Positions 32,059 to 45,590 of a DNA stretch of 64,000 nucleotides are shown in pieces. Source of the DNA: Botrytis cinerea B05.10 (Eukaryota > Ascomycota > Leotiomycetes > Helotiales > Sclerotiniaceae); contig NC_037310.1 of the NCBI RefSeq assembly GCF_000143535.2, positions 1,302,001 to 1,366,000 of the forward strand, given 5' to 3'. A program made the translations under genes and the position numbers. Below the pieces are notes generated by a model. That model was given only the letters and a program-made list of their open reading frames with translations, ran no database searches and was not told where the DNA came from. The first letter of the stretch is position 1. Each line of letters starts with the position of its first letter.

Positions 32059-35000
32059 ATGGCCGAGAAAATTACGGCCTTCCCTCGCCTACTTTTGGCT
32101 GGCAGTCCTTCGGCCGCTGATAAAGGCACACTGTTGCTCGGTGTGATATGTTCCATCGCAGCTGGTGTTCCCTTCCCAATTATTGGAGTTCTGTTTGGTC
32201 AACTCCTCGACGATTTCAATGCAGCCACATGTAGTGAATCTTCAGGCTCCTCTTCGGACGGAGATCAAAGTGACATCAACAGCAAGATTCTGATCATCGT
32301 ATATCTAGCCATTGCACAGTTCGTGCTCATCTATCTGCATCTTTCATGCTGGAGTCTTCACGGCGCGCGATTGGCCCAAAGACTGCGCGAACGTTATCTG
32401 CAGAATTTGCTTCGACAGGAACCTTCTTACTTCGACAATCTACCTCCCGGAGAAGTCGCCTCACGATTGAATGGCGATGTTCAGACTATTCGCTCCGGCA
32501 CGTCGGAGAAAGTGGGCATAGTCCTCTCCAGTTTCTCGTTCTTCATCACAGCTTATATTGTAGCCTTTATCAAGGACTGGGAGCTTGCAGCAATGTTACT
32601 TTCGTTGATTCCGGCCTATTTCCTGATGTCGTTTATTGGAACTTATTACATCGAGAAATATGCAGGTCTTATGTCGGACCATGCAGCTACTGCTGCGTCG
32701 ATTGCTTCGGAAGCTCTTTCTAACATCGTTGTGGTGCAAGCTTTTGGTGGTAATACCCGGTTAGAGAACAAATTCTCTGCTGCTCTTAAAGCCTCGAGGA
32801 CTGAGGGTTTGAAGAAGGCAACTGCGATTGGTATACAATCCGGATTCTTGTATTTCATTGCTTATTCTGCGAACGGACTGGCATTTTGGCAAGGAAGTAA
32901 AAGCGTCGCGGATTCTGTGCGCAACAACACCGCAGGTGTCACCGTAGGTGCTACGTTTACCGTCATTTTTATCCTGGTTGAAGGTAAGTTGGACTCGAAT
33001 CTCACTGCAGGGTTACACTAACACGATAACAGCTACCTTGCTTTTGAGTCAAGTTGCACCTTTTCTCCATCTTTTCATAGCAGCAATCGCCTCGTACAAG
33101 AAGCTACGTTCGGATATAGATCGACAACCACTCATCGATGGCACAACTGATTCGGGTCTTCGACTTCCACAGGCAGGCGGTTTCGAGTTCAAGGATGTTT
33201 CTTTCACCTATCCTTCCAGGCCCGAAATTACAGTCCTCAATAATATCACTCTGTCTATTCCTGCCAATAAGAATACGGCCATTGTCGGTCTTTCGGGAAG
33301 CGGAAAGTCGACTATCGCGGGTCTGGTCACGAGATTGTACGATCCTACGCATGGACAGATTCTTTTCGATGGCCACGATATTCGCGAGTGTAATACTCGT
33401 GACTTGAGAGGTTTCCTCAGCTTGGTACAGCAGGAGCCATCTCTCCTTGATCGTTCCCTCTTGGAAAATATCGCACACGGTTTGATCAACTCTAGCAATC
33501 CCAATCATGCGCATTTGAAGGCAGCACTCAATAGTTCTGAGCTTTCAGATCTAGCAAGCGAAATTAGAGAGGGTAAGGATCTCCTGGTTACTGTCGCATC
33601 AAGGGCCCCGGAAATCATCGAAATCGTCAACTTGGTTCGTAAAGCCGCTGAGCTCGCAGATGCAGACTCTTTCATTACTGCCTTGCAACACGGATATGGA
33701 ACAAGTGTAGGCTCCAGTGGACGACTGATCAGTGGTGGACAGAAGCAAAGAGTAGCCCTTGCTAGAGCTCTCATTAAGGATCCCGCTGTGCTTATCTTGG
33801 ACGAAGCGACGGCATCTTTGGATTCAAGAAGTGAGCAACGTATTCAACAAGCCATCAACAAGATTGCAAGTGGCAGAACTATGATCACTATTGCTCATCG
33901 TCTTTCAACAATCACTACTGCAGATAATATCATCGTCATGCACAAAGGTGACATTGTGGAGCAGGGAAATCATGCGGAATTGATGGCTAAGAACGGTGCA
34001 TATGCCGATCTAGTCAAATTACAAGGCCTTGGATCAAGTTCTGGTAAAAATGAGAGAGCTAGCATAGACAGCGTTAGCAAATCTGTAGCCACTACATCTA
34101 CAGCCGTGGATCTTGAAAAGAGCAGCATAATAAGTGCCCCTCTTGGTGATGCAGAAGAACCTGAGTTCTCAGCCAAAAAAGAAACAGCTTCCGATGTCCC
34201 AGAAGAGGAACAAGAGCCTGAAACTCCCAAAAAGTCTATTTGGGCTCTCATGAAGGGCTATGCTCCAGCATTACGACCACATTTCCTTACCATTTTCATC
34301 GCTCTTGTTGCCTCTATTGTCGTTGGTGGAGCTTTCTCTGGCGAAGCTGTAATTTTCGGAAACACCGTCGGAAGTCTGAACCCGTGCAAGAGTGCCAGCT
34401 ATATTGACGCTCACGGAAACTTTTATGGACTTCTATTCTTTATCCTTGCAATTATCGAGTTTTTCGGAAATTTGGTCAGTTGGGCCGGATTCGGCTGGAT
34501 TTCCGAGAAAATTGTTTTCAACGTGCGGGTCTTGTCATTTAGATCATTGTTCGAACAAGATCTCCAATGGCATCAATCTGAAGGTCGCACACCAGCGGTA
34601 CTCCTCTCATATATTACCAGAGATGGTAATGCTTTGGCTGGATTAAGCGGCTCCGTCATTGGCACGTTATTCTCCATCACCGTTAATCTTATCGCCGCCA
34701 TCGTTTTGACTCACATCATCGCTTGGAAAATAGCACTAGTCTGTTTGGCTTTGGTGCCACTTCTTCTTGGAGCAGGTCTTATGGAACTCAGAGTCCTTGG
34801 CCAATTCGAAGACAGACACGAAAACGCATACACTCAATCTGTCGATATCGGTGTGGAAGCCGTCACCTCCATCAAGATCATTGCATCTCTCTCCCTCGAG
34901 GAAGAGACACTAGCTACTTACCGAAGATCTTTGAAGGGGCCTCGTGCGGAGACGTTCAAGGTTAGTGTTCTAGCCAGTCTATGGCAGGCAACTACCTACT

Positions 35001-36046
35001 TCCTTGGAAACCTTGTCAATGCGTTAGCATATTGGTGGGGCTCCAAGCAAATTCTGGCAGGAACGTATACACAAACCCAATTTTTGATTGTAGTCTTCTC
35101 CCTTCTTGTGAGCGCACTACTATGGAGTCAAATGTTCGCCCTCGCACCCGAACTTTCTAATGCTCGGGCCGCTATGGCAAGAATCTTGAGTCTTATCGAA
35201 ATAGGATCAGACAAGATGCGAGGAAACGTGGAGGATCTTCCTTCCAAAGACATCGAAGCCATGGCCGAAACAAAATCCCCCGCTCCATCGTCCAATCAAG
35301 CAGCCTCCAGCGTACAGCTCCGTGATGTTCATTTCTCATACCCTGCCAGACCAGATATGCAAGTCTTGAAAGGCTTGAACATCGATATTCAACCTGGCAA
35401 GTTCTGTGCTCTTGTTGGACCATCCGGTGCTGGTAAATCGACAATTATTTCGTTGGTCGAACGATTGTACACACCACAATCTGGATCCATCATTATTGAC
35501 GGCGTCGATGTGACCAAACACCGAGATGTTGCCTTCCGAGATTCCATTTCCTTGGTACCCCAAGAAAGTGTACTTTTCGAAGGAACGGTCGAGTTCAACA
35601 TTGGATTCGGAGCCAGACCCGGCCACGAAGTCACCATGGACGAGATCATCGCCGCCTGTAAACTCGCCAATATCCACGATACCATCGCGGCCCTACCAGA
35701 TGGGTATCAAACCCTCTGTGGAACAAACGGAAATCAATTTTCCGGAGGACAGAAACAGAGATTATCGATCGCTCGTGCGCTCGTTCGAAAGCCTAAATTG
35801 TTGATTCTCGACGAATCTACTAGCGCTTTAGATGCCGAGTCGGAAAAGCTCTTGCAAGATGGATTGGAGAAGGCTGCGAGGGGGATCACAGTTATCGCTA
35901 TTGCTCATCGTTTACGTACGATTAGAAAGGCGGATATCATTTTCTTGGTGGATGCAGGAAGATGCACAGATCAGGGATCGCATGAAGAGTTGTTGGAGAG
36001 GTCGGAAAGTTATAGGGCAAATGTCATGCATCAAACAGTAGTATAG
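32059..36046 (+). CDS. ABCB full-length ABC transporter, SitT position
   Basis: ATP-driven membrane exporter of the multidrug-resistance/ABCB type. Model: exons 32059-32983 and 33033-36046, intron 49 nt, 1312 aa. Order TMD1-NBD1-TMD2-NBD2. NBD1: Walker A GLSGSGKST near 393, signature ISGGQKQR, Walker B AVLILDEATASLD near 561, and the H-loop IAHRL. TMD2 follows a charged linker (about 680-735). NBD2: Walker A GPSGAGKST near 1104, FSGGQKQR near 1211, Walker B LLILDESTSALD, IAHRL. Both ATP sites look complete. The gene directly follows NPS6 on the same strand, the place of the ABC transporter SitT in the Aspergillus fumigatus siderophore cluster; a role in siderophore or breakdown-product transport is inference. 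A GATA site lies 420 bases upstream. Confidence 0.92.
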
Positions 36047-39000
36047 AAAAAATGTTTCTGGGGGCGTAGGACTCATCATATATATCCTGGGTATTTCTTT
36101 AACCACGTTTATAATTATAATAATATTAGACTCAAATTGGTGTTCATTTTGATTTTTCTTTTGACTGTTTACAGTACCCAGCCATTGGCCAACGGAACCT
36201 AAAACCTCTGCGGCTTCCCGTCATGAGCGCAGCGTTCATCGCCGAAACTGCATCAAGCCGATATACTCTATAAACATTTCTAGAGAATTTGACTATGAGG
36301 TTGAAAATTTATCTGAGCAACTCATTAACAGTTTGAAAGATACGGATTAGTATAGGGCAGCCACGGATTAGATTAGGTTACACAATAGCCCTTCGCGATA
36401 CTCGTCGGGCCTGCATATGTCGTGAAAGAGGGCAATGAGTTTAGAACGGATGCCGCGCTTTAATGCAATTTGCCAAGCCCTACTCACTTAGTAGAGTGTC
36501 GAATTAATTGCATATATCCTATTTATTTTCTCAGGTGAGTGTGAAGATTACAACGCAACAATGAACAAGTGGTAGTCTGTATGAATTACTACCAATCGGA
36601 ATACGCCCAAAGCAGGGGCTTGGGCATGCTGAACAAGATCAGATGACAATGCGAAATATGTATCCTGCAATTGTCTCGGTTTGGACAGCGGCTGTAAGCC
36701 TCAGATGCGACCGTATCTTTGCCCTGGATCGGCTCGGCATGTAAGCCTGAGACGGGACTACAGTATATTGTTTTTTCAAAATTTTCATCCACAAATGAGT
36801 GTTCTAGGTCCTAGGGCTGAAACGTAAAGCCAGGAAGAAGTAAAATTGTGTGATACCACAGGGGTAGGTCACGCGATGCGCCAAAAAGAAGTAATTAGGG
36901 TCGTATCGCAAGTATGTATACTTCAAGGGATAGTATACAGATCTGTGACGGGGCTTAAGCCCATTGTTCGAGCTAGATCTTACAGAAAGATGAATTATGT
37001 ACCACGCGAGGCTGGCCGTTGACATGCTGATATGCAGCGCGGCTCAAAATTCTCTCACAAACAACGCAGAAAAATGAGTGAGACTTGACGAAAAGAAATG
37101 AGAGACTTCGATACACCACATCATCAAGAATGAATCACACAGCACGAAAGGATAAGGCGAAGTGTCGAGTGCCTCTCCTGCCCTACCAACAACCGAGATC
37201 TCGAGAATATCTGCCTTGCCTTGCCCGAGTTCTCGGATCTTGAGTAACTAGATCCGAAGTCCTACTCCGAGATTGTGGGACAATCGGGAACTTTCAGCGG
37301 AAATATAACACACGTGATGAGTACAAGACTTCGATGCATGAAGACGGACTACTTCTCATGTACCTTAGTATCCTATCATGGATCAACACTTAGATCTGTG
37401 ATCTCTCAAAAGCATGGAAGGATATGTCGTACTGCTTTGCTTCTTCAAACGTAGCTTCGATACTGGCGGAAGCGAAAGCGAAGGATGGAAAACCGAGGGG
37501 AATGCATAAGAAAAAGATTACATGTCCTGAATTGTTCCCCATGTTTTCCCCCACACCGCTTCTTCCACGCCGGGTGTCTGCAGTAATGACGCTTTCAACC
37601 CTTTGGGAACGGAATTGACCCATTTGCTCTTTTGATAATCCGACAAGCTTTCTATGATGTACCGACCGAAAAGCCAGAATAGCTTCATGCGGGAAGCCGT
37701 TATAAGTCTCAACTTATGTAGGTTCAGGGCCGGGAAATATAATCTATCATTTTTCTTTCCATCGATCAATACCGAGAAATAACAACAGAATGGAACGCAT
37801 GAATAAGCATTGATAATTGATTGTTAGAAATAACCTGTACTTTGATAAGTATTTATAATGCTTACTTTGTCGTCTGAGACAAATTAGACAATGTGATTTG
37901 TGATTAAAAGCATGCTTCGTGGCTGAAAATCAAAAGGCAACCCCCCTCTTGTCTAACCCAGCCATCTGCAAACTCTTGCAGATGACTTTCTCGAAAAAGA
38001 AAAGACAGCAAATGACCAGAGGTATTCTGAATCCTATCACAAACATTACGAAAGGCGGGATTCAGAGGAGCTTTTAAACATGAGCAATCAACTCTCTCTC
38101 CATTGGAATTCGCTTCGAGGGGGTAGAACAAAAAGATATGTTTCTACATTGTAATTTCTAACAAGAGTTATGTATAGTCTGATGAAAGATTTTTTTGTCC
38201 CATGTACGAGTACAAGTAATTCAGTCATCCCCACTCATCCATCTTGCTATGGTGCATTGGTGATACGACAACAGGTGCTGCACAACACGTTCGCAACTCC
38301 GAGAGCTGGGGTTGCCGTCCCATCATTTTTTTTTTCTTATAGCTGCTGCAGGCATCTCTTTGAACCCGGCTCGCTCTTCAGAATCGTTCACGAATTCATG
38401 CAGGATTTTCCGTATACGATTATACTGCATACCGCATATCGTGCAGCTGCAAGCCTGCAACGCACACTATCGGGGAAATGAGAAGATAGGGATCTTTTTT
38501 ATTTCTTTTCATGGGTGAAGGGGGGAAATGGGAGAATGCGCGGAGGAAAGGCGTAGATCTAAGAGCTAATAGCGAATAACGAACAACGAACAACGAACAC
38601 CAACAAAATGAAAACCTCGTTCCCAAGACGTGGGTGTACTCGATGTTCCGGGGCTCACCCAGACGAGGTACGATGGTATATGAGACATACGATAGGCTTA
38701 TAGAGAGACCGATAGCTGCACTAACAAGACATTTGATAACGGCACCGAAGTACGATATCAAAATCCGCCATTCTCTTTCGCCGATCGCTATATTCCTCCG
38801 GTCGGGGTGTTGTGGACAACAGTCTGCTGTAGGAGCTTGGTATAATGTATATGATGTATCCAAAGCCATCCACATTCGGATCCAACTTCTAACAAGATTA
38901 GGAAAAGATTCTAGAGAAGTCTGAGATCCGAAATCCATATCCGTATAGGAGAAAGATTTGAGAAAGGAAAAGAGCGCCGCGAAAGACCCAAAATATAAAG

Positions 39001-40607
39001 TTCGTGACTGCACATGTGCGTTTATGTACCCAGGATGCGTGAATGATGTGTTTCTATTATTGTATGGATGGATTTCCTTCATTCGCATCCTCCTTCTTTG
39101 CCCTGCGAATTCAATCACCATCCATCTCGCATATATCTTTATACATTATCGGTCGTAAGAGCAGCGACACTTCCTCTCGGGTCAGACTGACATGCATTTG
39201 GAGAGGTAAGGTTCTCGAGACCAGATGCGAAGAAGCGGTTCTCATTGGAGCTGGATCTTTTGCATTGCTTGAGTGATGTACAGGTACAGATCTCAGTATT
39301 GAATATGATCTCCCGCTCCGAATCATGCTTGGGGTTAACGAGGGGCAATGCCTTTCCAAACAAAGAAGTCTTTTTCTCTTGTGTCCAGCAATGCAAGCCG
39401 TCTTTTGTTTTGCTTTGTTTTGTTTTACATTGCCTTACTATGTCGGCTTGTTTTTTCTTCCCTTTCTTGCTTTGACCGTTCGGGAGAAAGGATCCATGAT
39501 ACATACATAACTCTTACTCATTTTCTTGGCTGACATGAAAGAAGATAATTATGTTTGTGGAGATAATAAGTTAAGCAAAGTTAATAAATATTATTAAAAA
39601 CATTTTTGATGAAAAGGTTAGAACGGAGACTCGGAGAGAAAAGGGGGGGGAGAGGAGAAGGGATTTGTTAGAAAAGTAATCATGTCATGGAATGAATACA
39701 TCCGACTCGACTCGACCCATCCATTTCGTTTCTTCACTCACTCACGCACTTATTATTATTATTGGCACTCGTTCAACTCACACACTCGATACTACTCACT
39801 TGCTGCTCTCGTGCTCACTCATGACCATCGAGGTTGACTCGTTCCTGACCACAATGATGACTACAGCCGAGTACTCCCCACGCTTTTACGATATCGGAAA
39901 CTAATAGTGCAGATAACAACCCCACCACCACCACCACCACCTCCTCCACCTCCTCCACCAAACATTCCATTCATCGTACATTCTTTCCCCCCTCCCATCT
40001 CATGCTTTCCATTTTTGGACTTGTGGATTGATTCCGTTGAAGACCGCATGTCACCATATTAGCACATTCCCATATTGCTACCTCGCCTGTTGCACCATTA
40101 CACCATTCCCTCGATTCGGTCCCATGCAATTACCCTTTTGACGACACCACCACTCCTAATACCGTCTTCAACACCCCTTCTCTTCTCTCTTCTCTATTCT
40201 CTCTTCTGCCACCCCATTTCAACGAACGAGACGCCACCACATCCCGCATCTCATATTACACTTGCTCCTGACTATTCTGCGCCCAATCCTCTAGAACTCA
40301 AGCCAATCTCATCAGAAGTTACAGCACACACACACCATATTTCGGCAGGCCGAGGCCGCCCATGCGAGTAACACCAAATCGCACATTGCATCGCGCATCT
40401 TGTGCAGCTTAAAGATCCCAATTCTGTCACTGTCATTCAACCGGGACCCTAATTTACTACAATTACTTCTTCTTCTGGCTTGTGCTCAGTTTCTTACACC
40501 AATCCACAATAACCTCTTATTCTGGCTGCGAACTATTCCTCCGCGAGACCGACCTTCCTGTCAATGAAAACTGGTTGCTTGGGTGTAGTAAAGACGACGG
40601 CGGCGCA
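36047..40607. other. Long stretch without a recognisable gene
   Basis: About 4.5 kb. Open frames are short or overlap on both strands; the longest, 38420-39121 minus (233 codons), has no family signature, no splice partners and a low-complexity end. The stretch holds a tandem repeat of AACGAAC near 38573-38600, a CCA/CCT repeat at 39921-39960, and CT-rich sequence (40176-40210) that looks like the core promoter or leader of the WD-repeat gene. Non-coding transcripts or a fast-evolving gene cannot be excluded. Confidence 0.45.
39921..39960. repeat. CCA/CCT trinucleotide repeat
   Basis: About 13 units of CCA and CCT in tandem, located about 650 bases before the WD-repeat start codon, probably in the promoter or leader. 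Confidence 0.85.
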
Positions 40608-43035
40608 ATGCTTTCAGCTCCACTGACTCCTCCTTATGGAGATTCGGCAGATAATATCGAGAATGATTCATCCAATGGCCGTATGTTAACGGGCGGATCA
40701 GAAACTTCCTATACAAACCAACCATTTGCGCTGGCAACTCCGACGAGCAATTCAAGTATGATTTTCAACGACTCTAGCGAAGGATATACACCGGGAGGTC
40801 GCCCCTTCTCCGAGGACATGATGGAAGAATCCGATCAGGATATGTCTGATGGAGGAGCCCCTCTGACGACAATACCATCGCATGCAGAAGAGCCCACCAT
40901 TGATATGGATACAGGAGATTCTGAAAATATATACCATAATGATTCGGTAGGACTACACCATGACTCTCAGTACCAATTCTCGGCCAACCCGTTCTATACC
41001 CAAAGTTCGTCGAATGAATTGGGTGTGCCATCGGAACTAGAAGGTAGCTCATTTCCCCATGGGGCCTATATTCCTTTACCTTTACCTGAAGCCATTAATA
41101 CAACCGATTTGCCAGCTGTGATGTCAGAGGTCTCACAACAACTACAACATATTCAGGATGGACAGGAACATGGAGATTTTGAATCAGCCCCAGATGAGCA
41201 TCATGATATGTTCATAAATCACAATCAGAGTACATCACCCCCTGCTTCATTTGTTGAACATTTCCATGCGCAAGATCCTTCTGCTTCAATACATGATGAT
41301 TTGGCAATGTGGCATGTCCTCCTAGCTGGAGGGGCGCTTTTCTCGTTAGCTGGATCACTTGAAGAAGACCAGGAATCTGTTGATCAGGGCGTTGACCATG
41401 TCGCTCCCAGTGAAATTGATCTTCACATTAACTATGATGCTCACAATCTTGTTGATACTGATGCTGACCTAGCTCAAGTTGACAGCCAAAATAATATGAA
41501 TTTCGGCGTCTTTCTTGGCGACTGGGCGACATCTTTTGCTCGCAGAGGCACAAATAATTCGAAGCCTTCGCAGGCTGCTATCACGGCTCATATACTTGCC
41601 GAAAATTTTGAACCCATGCGGAGGTGTGATCTTCAGGGGGAAGAATGTGACATTCAGAGAATTGACTGGAAAGACTTGGGGGTGACACGATTGGAGGCTA
41701 GACAAAGACGACGGGCCACTTACAAAAACTATACCAATCTTGTATACCCCAATCGTCCACAGCTTAATGTGAGTATGCTCGTACTTATGAATTAGTTGTT
41801 GATCTGACCAGATTTAGCCCCGGCAACTCCATGGTGCAAGACTCAAAAATGTTGACAACTATTTCAAATTTCGGCAAATGGATTTCCAGCATGACGTCCA
41901 CATTAAACACTTTCAATTGCGCAACTTGATTACCTGCCCCTCACAAAACTGTGTGGTATACGCTGCAAAAACGAAGGTGTTGCATTATGACCCTACCATT
42001 GAATCGACTCCCCGTGTGTTGATGGATCTGGCCAATCCAAGGACACAGTCATTCCATTCTTCCTTGAATGCTTGTCAAATATCCACACTGACTAGTGGCC
42101 ACGAGATCGTTGTTGCGGGTGGATTTGAGGGGCAATACGCATTGATTAGCACTAGAGCTCAAAAAGACGCGAAACATACCGAAGGCGTAATTACAGAGCA
42201 CCCACATGACATCACAAATCATGCTCAAGTTCATCTATCAAGATCTTCCTCACCTCTCGTTACTTTTGCTTCAAACGACTCTGGCATTAGAACTCTTGAT
42301 GTCACAACCAATAAGTTTATTTCAGAGCATATGTATGACCATGCTATGAATTGCACAGCTGTGTCGCCCGATCGACGTCTACGTGTACTGGTCGGTGACA
42401 CTCGAAAAGTTATGATCTGCAATTCCGATACAGGACAAACTTTACAAGAGCTTGAGGGTCATCTTGACTTTGGCTTCGCGTGTGATTGGTCTGAGGATGG
42501 ATGGACAGTAGCGACTGGAAATCAAGACATGCAAGTTAAGATTTGGGATGCTCGATATTGGAATCGACCTGTAGCGAGTATTGCTGCAGATATGGCTGGT
42601 GTCAGGAAACTCAAATTTTCTCCTTTGGGTTCTGGCAGGCCAATTCTAGTCGCAGCGGAACCAGCAGATTATGTCAATATTATAAATGCCGAAACATTCG
42701 ACAGCAAACAGACTCTCAGCTTCTTCGGAGAGGTTGGAGGTTTTGACTTTACAAATGACGGTCAAGAGCTGGTTGTTGCAAATTGTGACCCCTTGAGAGG
42801 CGGTATAATCGAATTTGAACGTTGCGATTTTGCCACCGAAGGTCTGTGCGGAAAGGATGAACAACTCAGAAGTATGATGGAGGATGATCAAAGTAAATAT
42901 ATGATCGCTGGGAGAAAACGAGATTATGGCACCAGCCATCTGGCTGAAGAACTTCTAGAGTCACTAGCCCTTCGAGGTACTACGAAACGCCGAGAGAGAA
43001 GAGCAGCTCTTCTAACCAACTTGGGATCATTCTAA
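40608..43035 (+). CDS. WD-repeat protein with long acidic N-terminus
   Basis: Probable scaffold or adaptor protein of unknown function, of the family of fission-yeast WD protein C2A9.03 (from memory). Model: exons 40608-41768 and 41818-43035, intron 49 nt, 792 aa. Residues 1-350 are acidic, Ser/Asp/His-rich and probably disordered. A conserved segment follows (GEECDIQRIDWKDLGVTRLEARQRRRATYKNY would be its core; key residues W, R-L-E-A-R and Y), then beta-propeller repeats. The clearest WD unit is CDWSEDGWTVATGNQDMQVKIWDAR near 590-615, with others at GHEIVVAGGFEG and KLKFSPLGSGRPILV. The start is the first ATG; the same frame is open for 126 bases upstream but without ATG. A CT-rich leader precedes it. 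There is no signal peptide or membrane segment. Confidence 0.85.
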
Positions 43036-45590
43036 GTGTTCCTATATGCAGACACATTTCGATTAAGTGATATTATTTACATTTTCCAGGGGTATATATA
43101 TTCATTGAGCTCAAAACAACGCCTCAAGTATTTATAGATTGTCGGTTGATCATTCAATCTCTCCATATACTCCGATACCTACATTTCGATATATTCAATC
43201 CGCTACTAGGAGCTCAGATACAAGTCAACGGCACTTTTTTCCTTTGTTGGCATCTCATTTCAACTATTCGGCATTATTTGGAGTCACGAATTTATCACCA
43301 TTGTTGGTGATTTAGCACATGGGATGAGTGAATGGCATTTTAGGAAGGACTGCATTGGCATGAAATGTGAAATACCATTTGGGGAAAAATTCAAGTCTTC
43401 CAAGTTAGCGATGGAGTTTTGGGGGCTGGCGTAATTTCTATCTATTTTTTCTTGTTTTTGGCGAAATTGTTTTTGGTTTGCTTGGAAGGATTTGGTATGG
43501 ATCTTACGGGGCAAGGTGGAACATGGAGCCGGAATTCGAATGAGTAGGGAGCATACATTATAACTTTGTCTATATTTTACTTCACTTTGAATTGTGGCAT
43601 TTTTTGCGCCAGCCGTTAGGCATTTTTCCATTCGGAAACTCGGGAGGAAAAAGCTCCATATGAGCAGGACTGTGATTTGAGATGTTCGAATGAGATTGTG
43701 AATCTTGTCGATAGGGAAGACTTGGACATTGTGAAGTGGATGGAATATTTGAGCAGATGAGATAGGGTGGCATAGAACCATTATAGTCTTCATCGGCACA
43801 GTCGTCTCCACAGTAGCATGGAAAGGTATATAGTAACTTCAGCAGCATGAATGAATATACAAAAGTTATTGAGAATTAACAGTCATCTTACTATGTTTGC
43901 TGAGCGCATTGATGTCTTGATGTCTTGATATCTTGATTTGAATTAGAAGGATTTATTGCGGTTTTAACTGATAAAGGAGTGGGCTTGAGGTACTGTTGGA
44001 TGCAGATAGGAATGGAAACTGAAATGAAGATTCCTGAAGAATATTTCTTCATATGGAAAGGTTTGTTGAGGAGAGAGTTGGTGCGTGAGGATAATAAGAG
44101 TATTGTGGGAGAGTGCGGATGGGGTTATTGGTTGCTGAGAAGATGGAGAATGGAGAACGCAGAAAGGAGGAAGAACGAAGGAAATGAATAAGCAATATAA
44201 ATAAGATTGAGATTGAGTGATGGATGAAAGACGATGATTCAAGGAAATTTGGGAAGTTTCGAAAACAACCACGACGTTCGGTTTGCTGCGCATCAATTCC
44301 AGGAGGTCTTCGGTAGTACTTAAGCTTACTGTCGTCGGGATATAAACCATACGAGGCGCTAAGCCTTGAGACCCCTTATTTAAAGTATTTATAGTGTTCG
44401 AATCCTTCGGTTTTAATGACATCAAGAACTCAACATTTTATGGAGCCCTACCATACTCTCAATCGGTAAAATGACACCTCCACTTACGTTACTAAGCAAG
44501 TGAGAATACAGCGATTGGTCACCTCGCACCGTCTTCTTCTCCCCCTCCTTCTCAAATGGGATGGGTAAAGTGGATGGGATTTATGACATCTACGTACAAA
44601 TTGACCTTCTTGGCGTCATGCGCGATGCAGCAATACGAGCATGATGTGAGAGCGGGTATGTCAGATCTTGGCGTCCCGTCCCCCCCTGGTATCCACCGCG
44701 GCAATTACTTTAATTTAAGCATATCTCTCCACATTGTACATCTCTTACTCTGTTGGGCTTTTTGGAGGGCTTTTTTGTGGGAGTTGCGGGCTTTTACGCT
44801 GGATCGGTCAGATTTTGGGGTCGGAGGTGGAGAGGAAGCGCTTGTGGGGATAGGGGTTGGCCGTTGGGATTGGAGTTTATATGTGAGGCGGAGTGGAAGA
44901 TCGTGCGTGAGAATGGAAGATGGGGGATCGGCGCTTGAATTGTAGAATGGAAGATTGGGGATTTTTCATTTGTTTCTGTTGATGTGTGTGCTTGGAGAGC
45001 TTTGTTGTCGTATGTGCTGTGTGGTTCTATTGTGGTCTGATAGGGGAGTTGTGGGGTCTTTTTGGTGGGCTTGGAGTGTTGCGTTGGAAAATTTGAGGGG
45101 TTAGTAACCCCGAGAGGATGTTAGAGTTGTAGCTGGCTGTTTATCTTCTCCCTGTTTTGTCTCTACTGATGCTATTTGATTATGTGGTCAGAAATTAGAG
45201 ATGCAATGCACTCATCTTTTGTCTGATCGTTGCCCCCAAAGTCAGGCGAAGCATCGAAGCGTTGAGATGTTCAAAGGAATTTGACCACCTTGGCGTAATA
45301 CACTATCAGCAATGCCAAGTGTGCATAGTGATTCCGTCCGCAAAATCCTGAGCACCATAATTAGCTTCGCTGTCAAGAATGTCAAAGGAGGCCAAGATCA
45401 TCTATGAATAGTCTTTGCATGAAGATCGATAGTGACGAGGAGAGATCCAAAATCTATATAAACTCTATTTCCATCACGCATTATCAACTCTCTCATCATC
45501 ACACAATCACACAATCGTACAATCAACTCATTCAATCACACAATTCACTCAATCTCTTTAATCCAAACCATCAAATCATCAACCGCAAAC
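43036..45590. other. Gene-poor stretch
   Basis: About 2.55 kb between the WD-repeat gene and the small secreted protein gene. Minus frames at 43284-43848 and 43964-44425 overlap no recognisable family. The first 56 codons of the latter (from 44425) look mildly protein-like (a segment with LAPRMVYIPTTVSLS and PNVVVVFE) but I could not join it to further exons. A 9-bp repeat of TGATGTCT type lies near 43910-43937. Confidence 0.4.
45455..45462 (+). promoter_or_regulatory. Probable TATA box of the secreted-protein gene
   Basis: TATATAAA 129 bases before the ATG, followed by a TC/ACAATC-rich leader without ATG. This is the layout of a strongly expressed fungal gene. Confidence 0.6.

Noticed and set aside
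38420..39121. 233-codon minus-strand frame
   Set aside because: No recognisable motif, no signal peptide or splice partners, and overlapping frames on the other strand; it looks like chance.
44390..44410. GTTCGAATCC, resembling a tRNA T-arm
   Set aside because: No acceptor stem, D-arm or anticodon arm can be paired around it.
44260..44425. Possible small exon on the minus strand
   Set aside because: The first 56 codons look protein-like, but I could find no convincing donor, downstream exon or family, so it is not reported as a gene.
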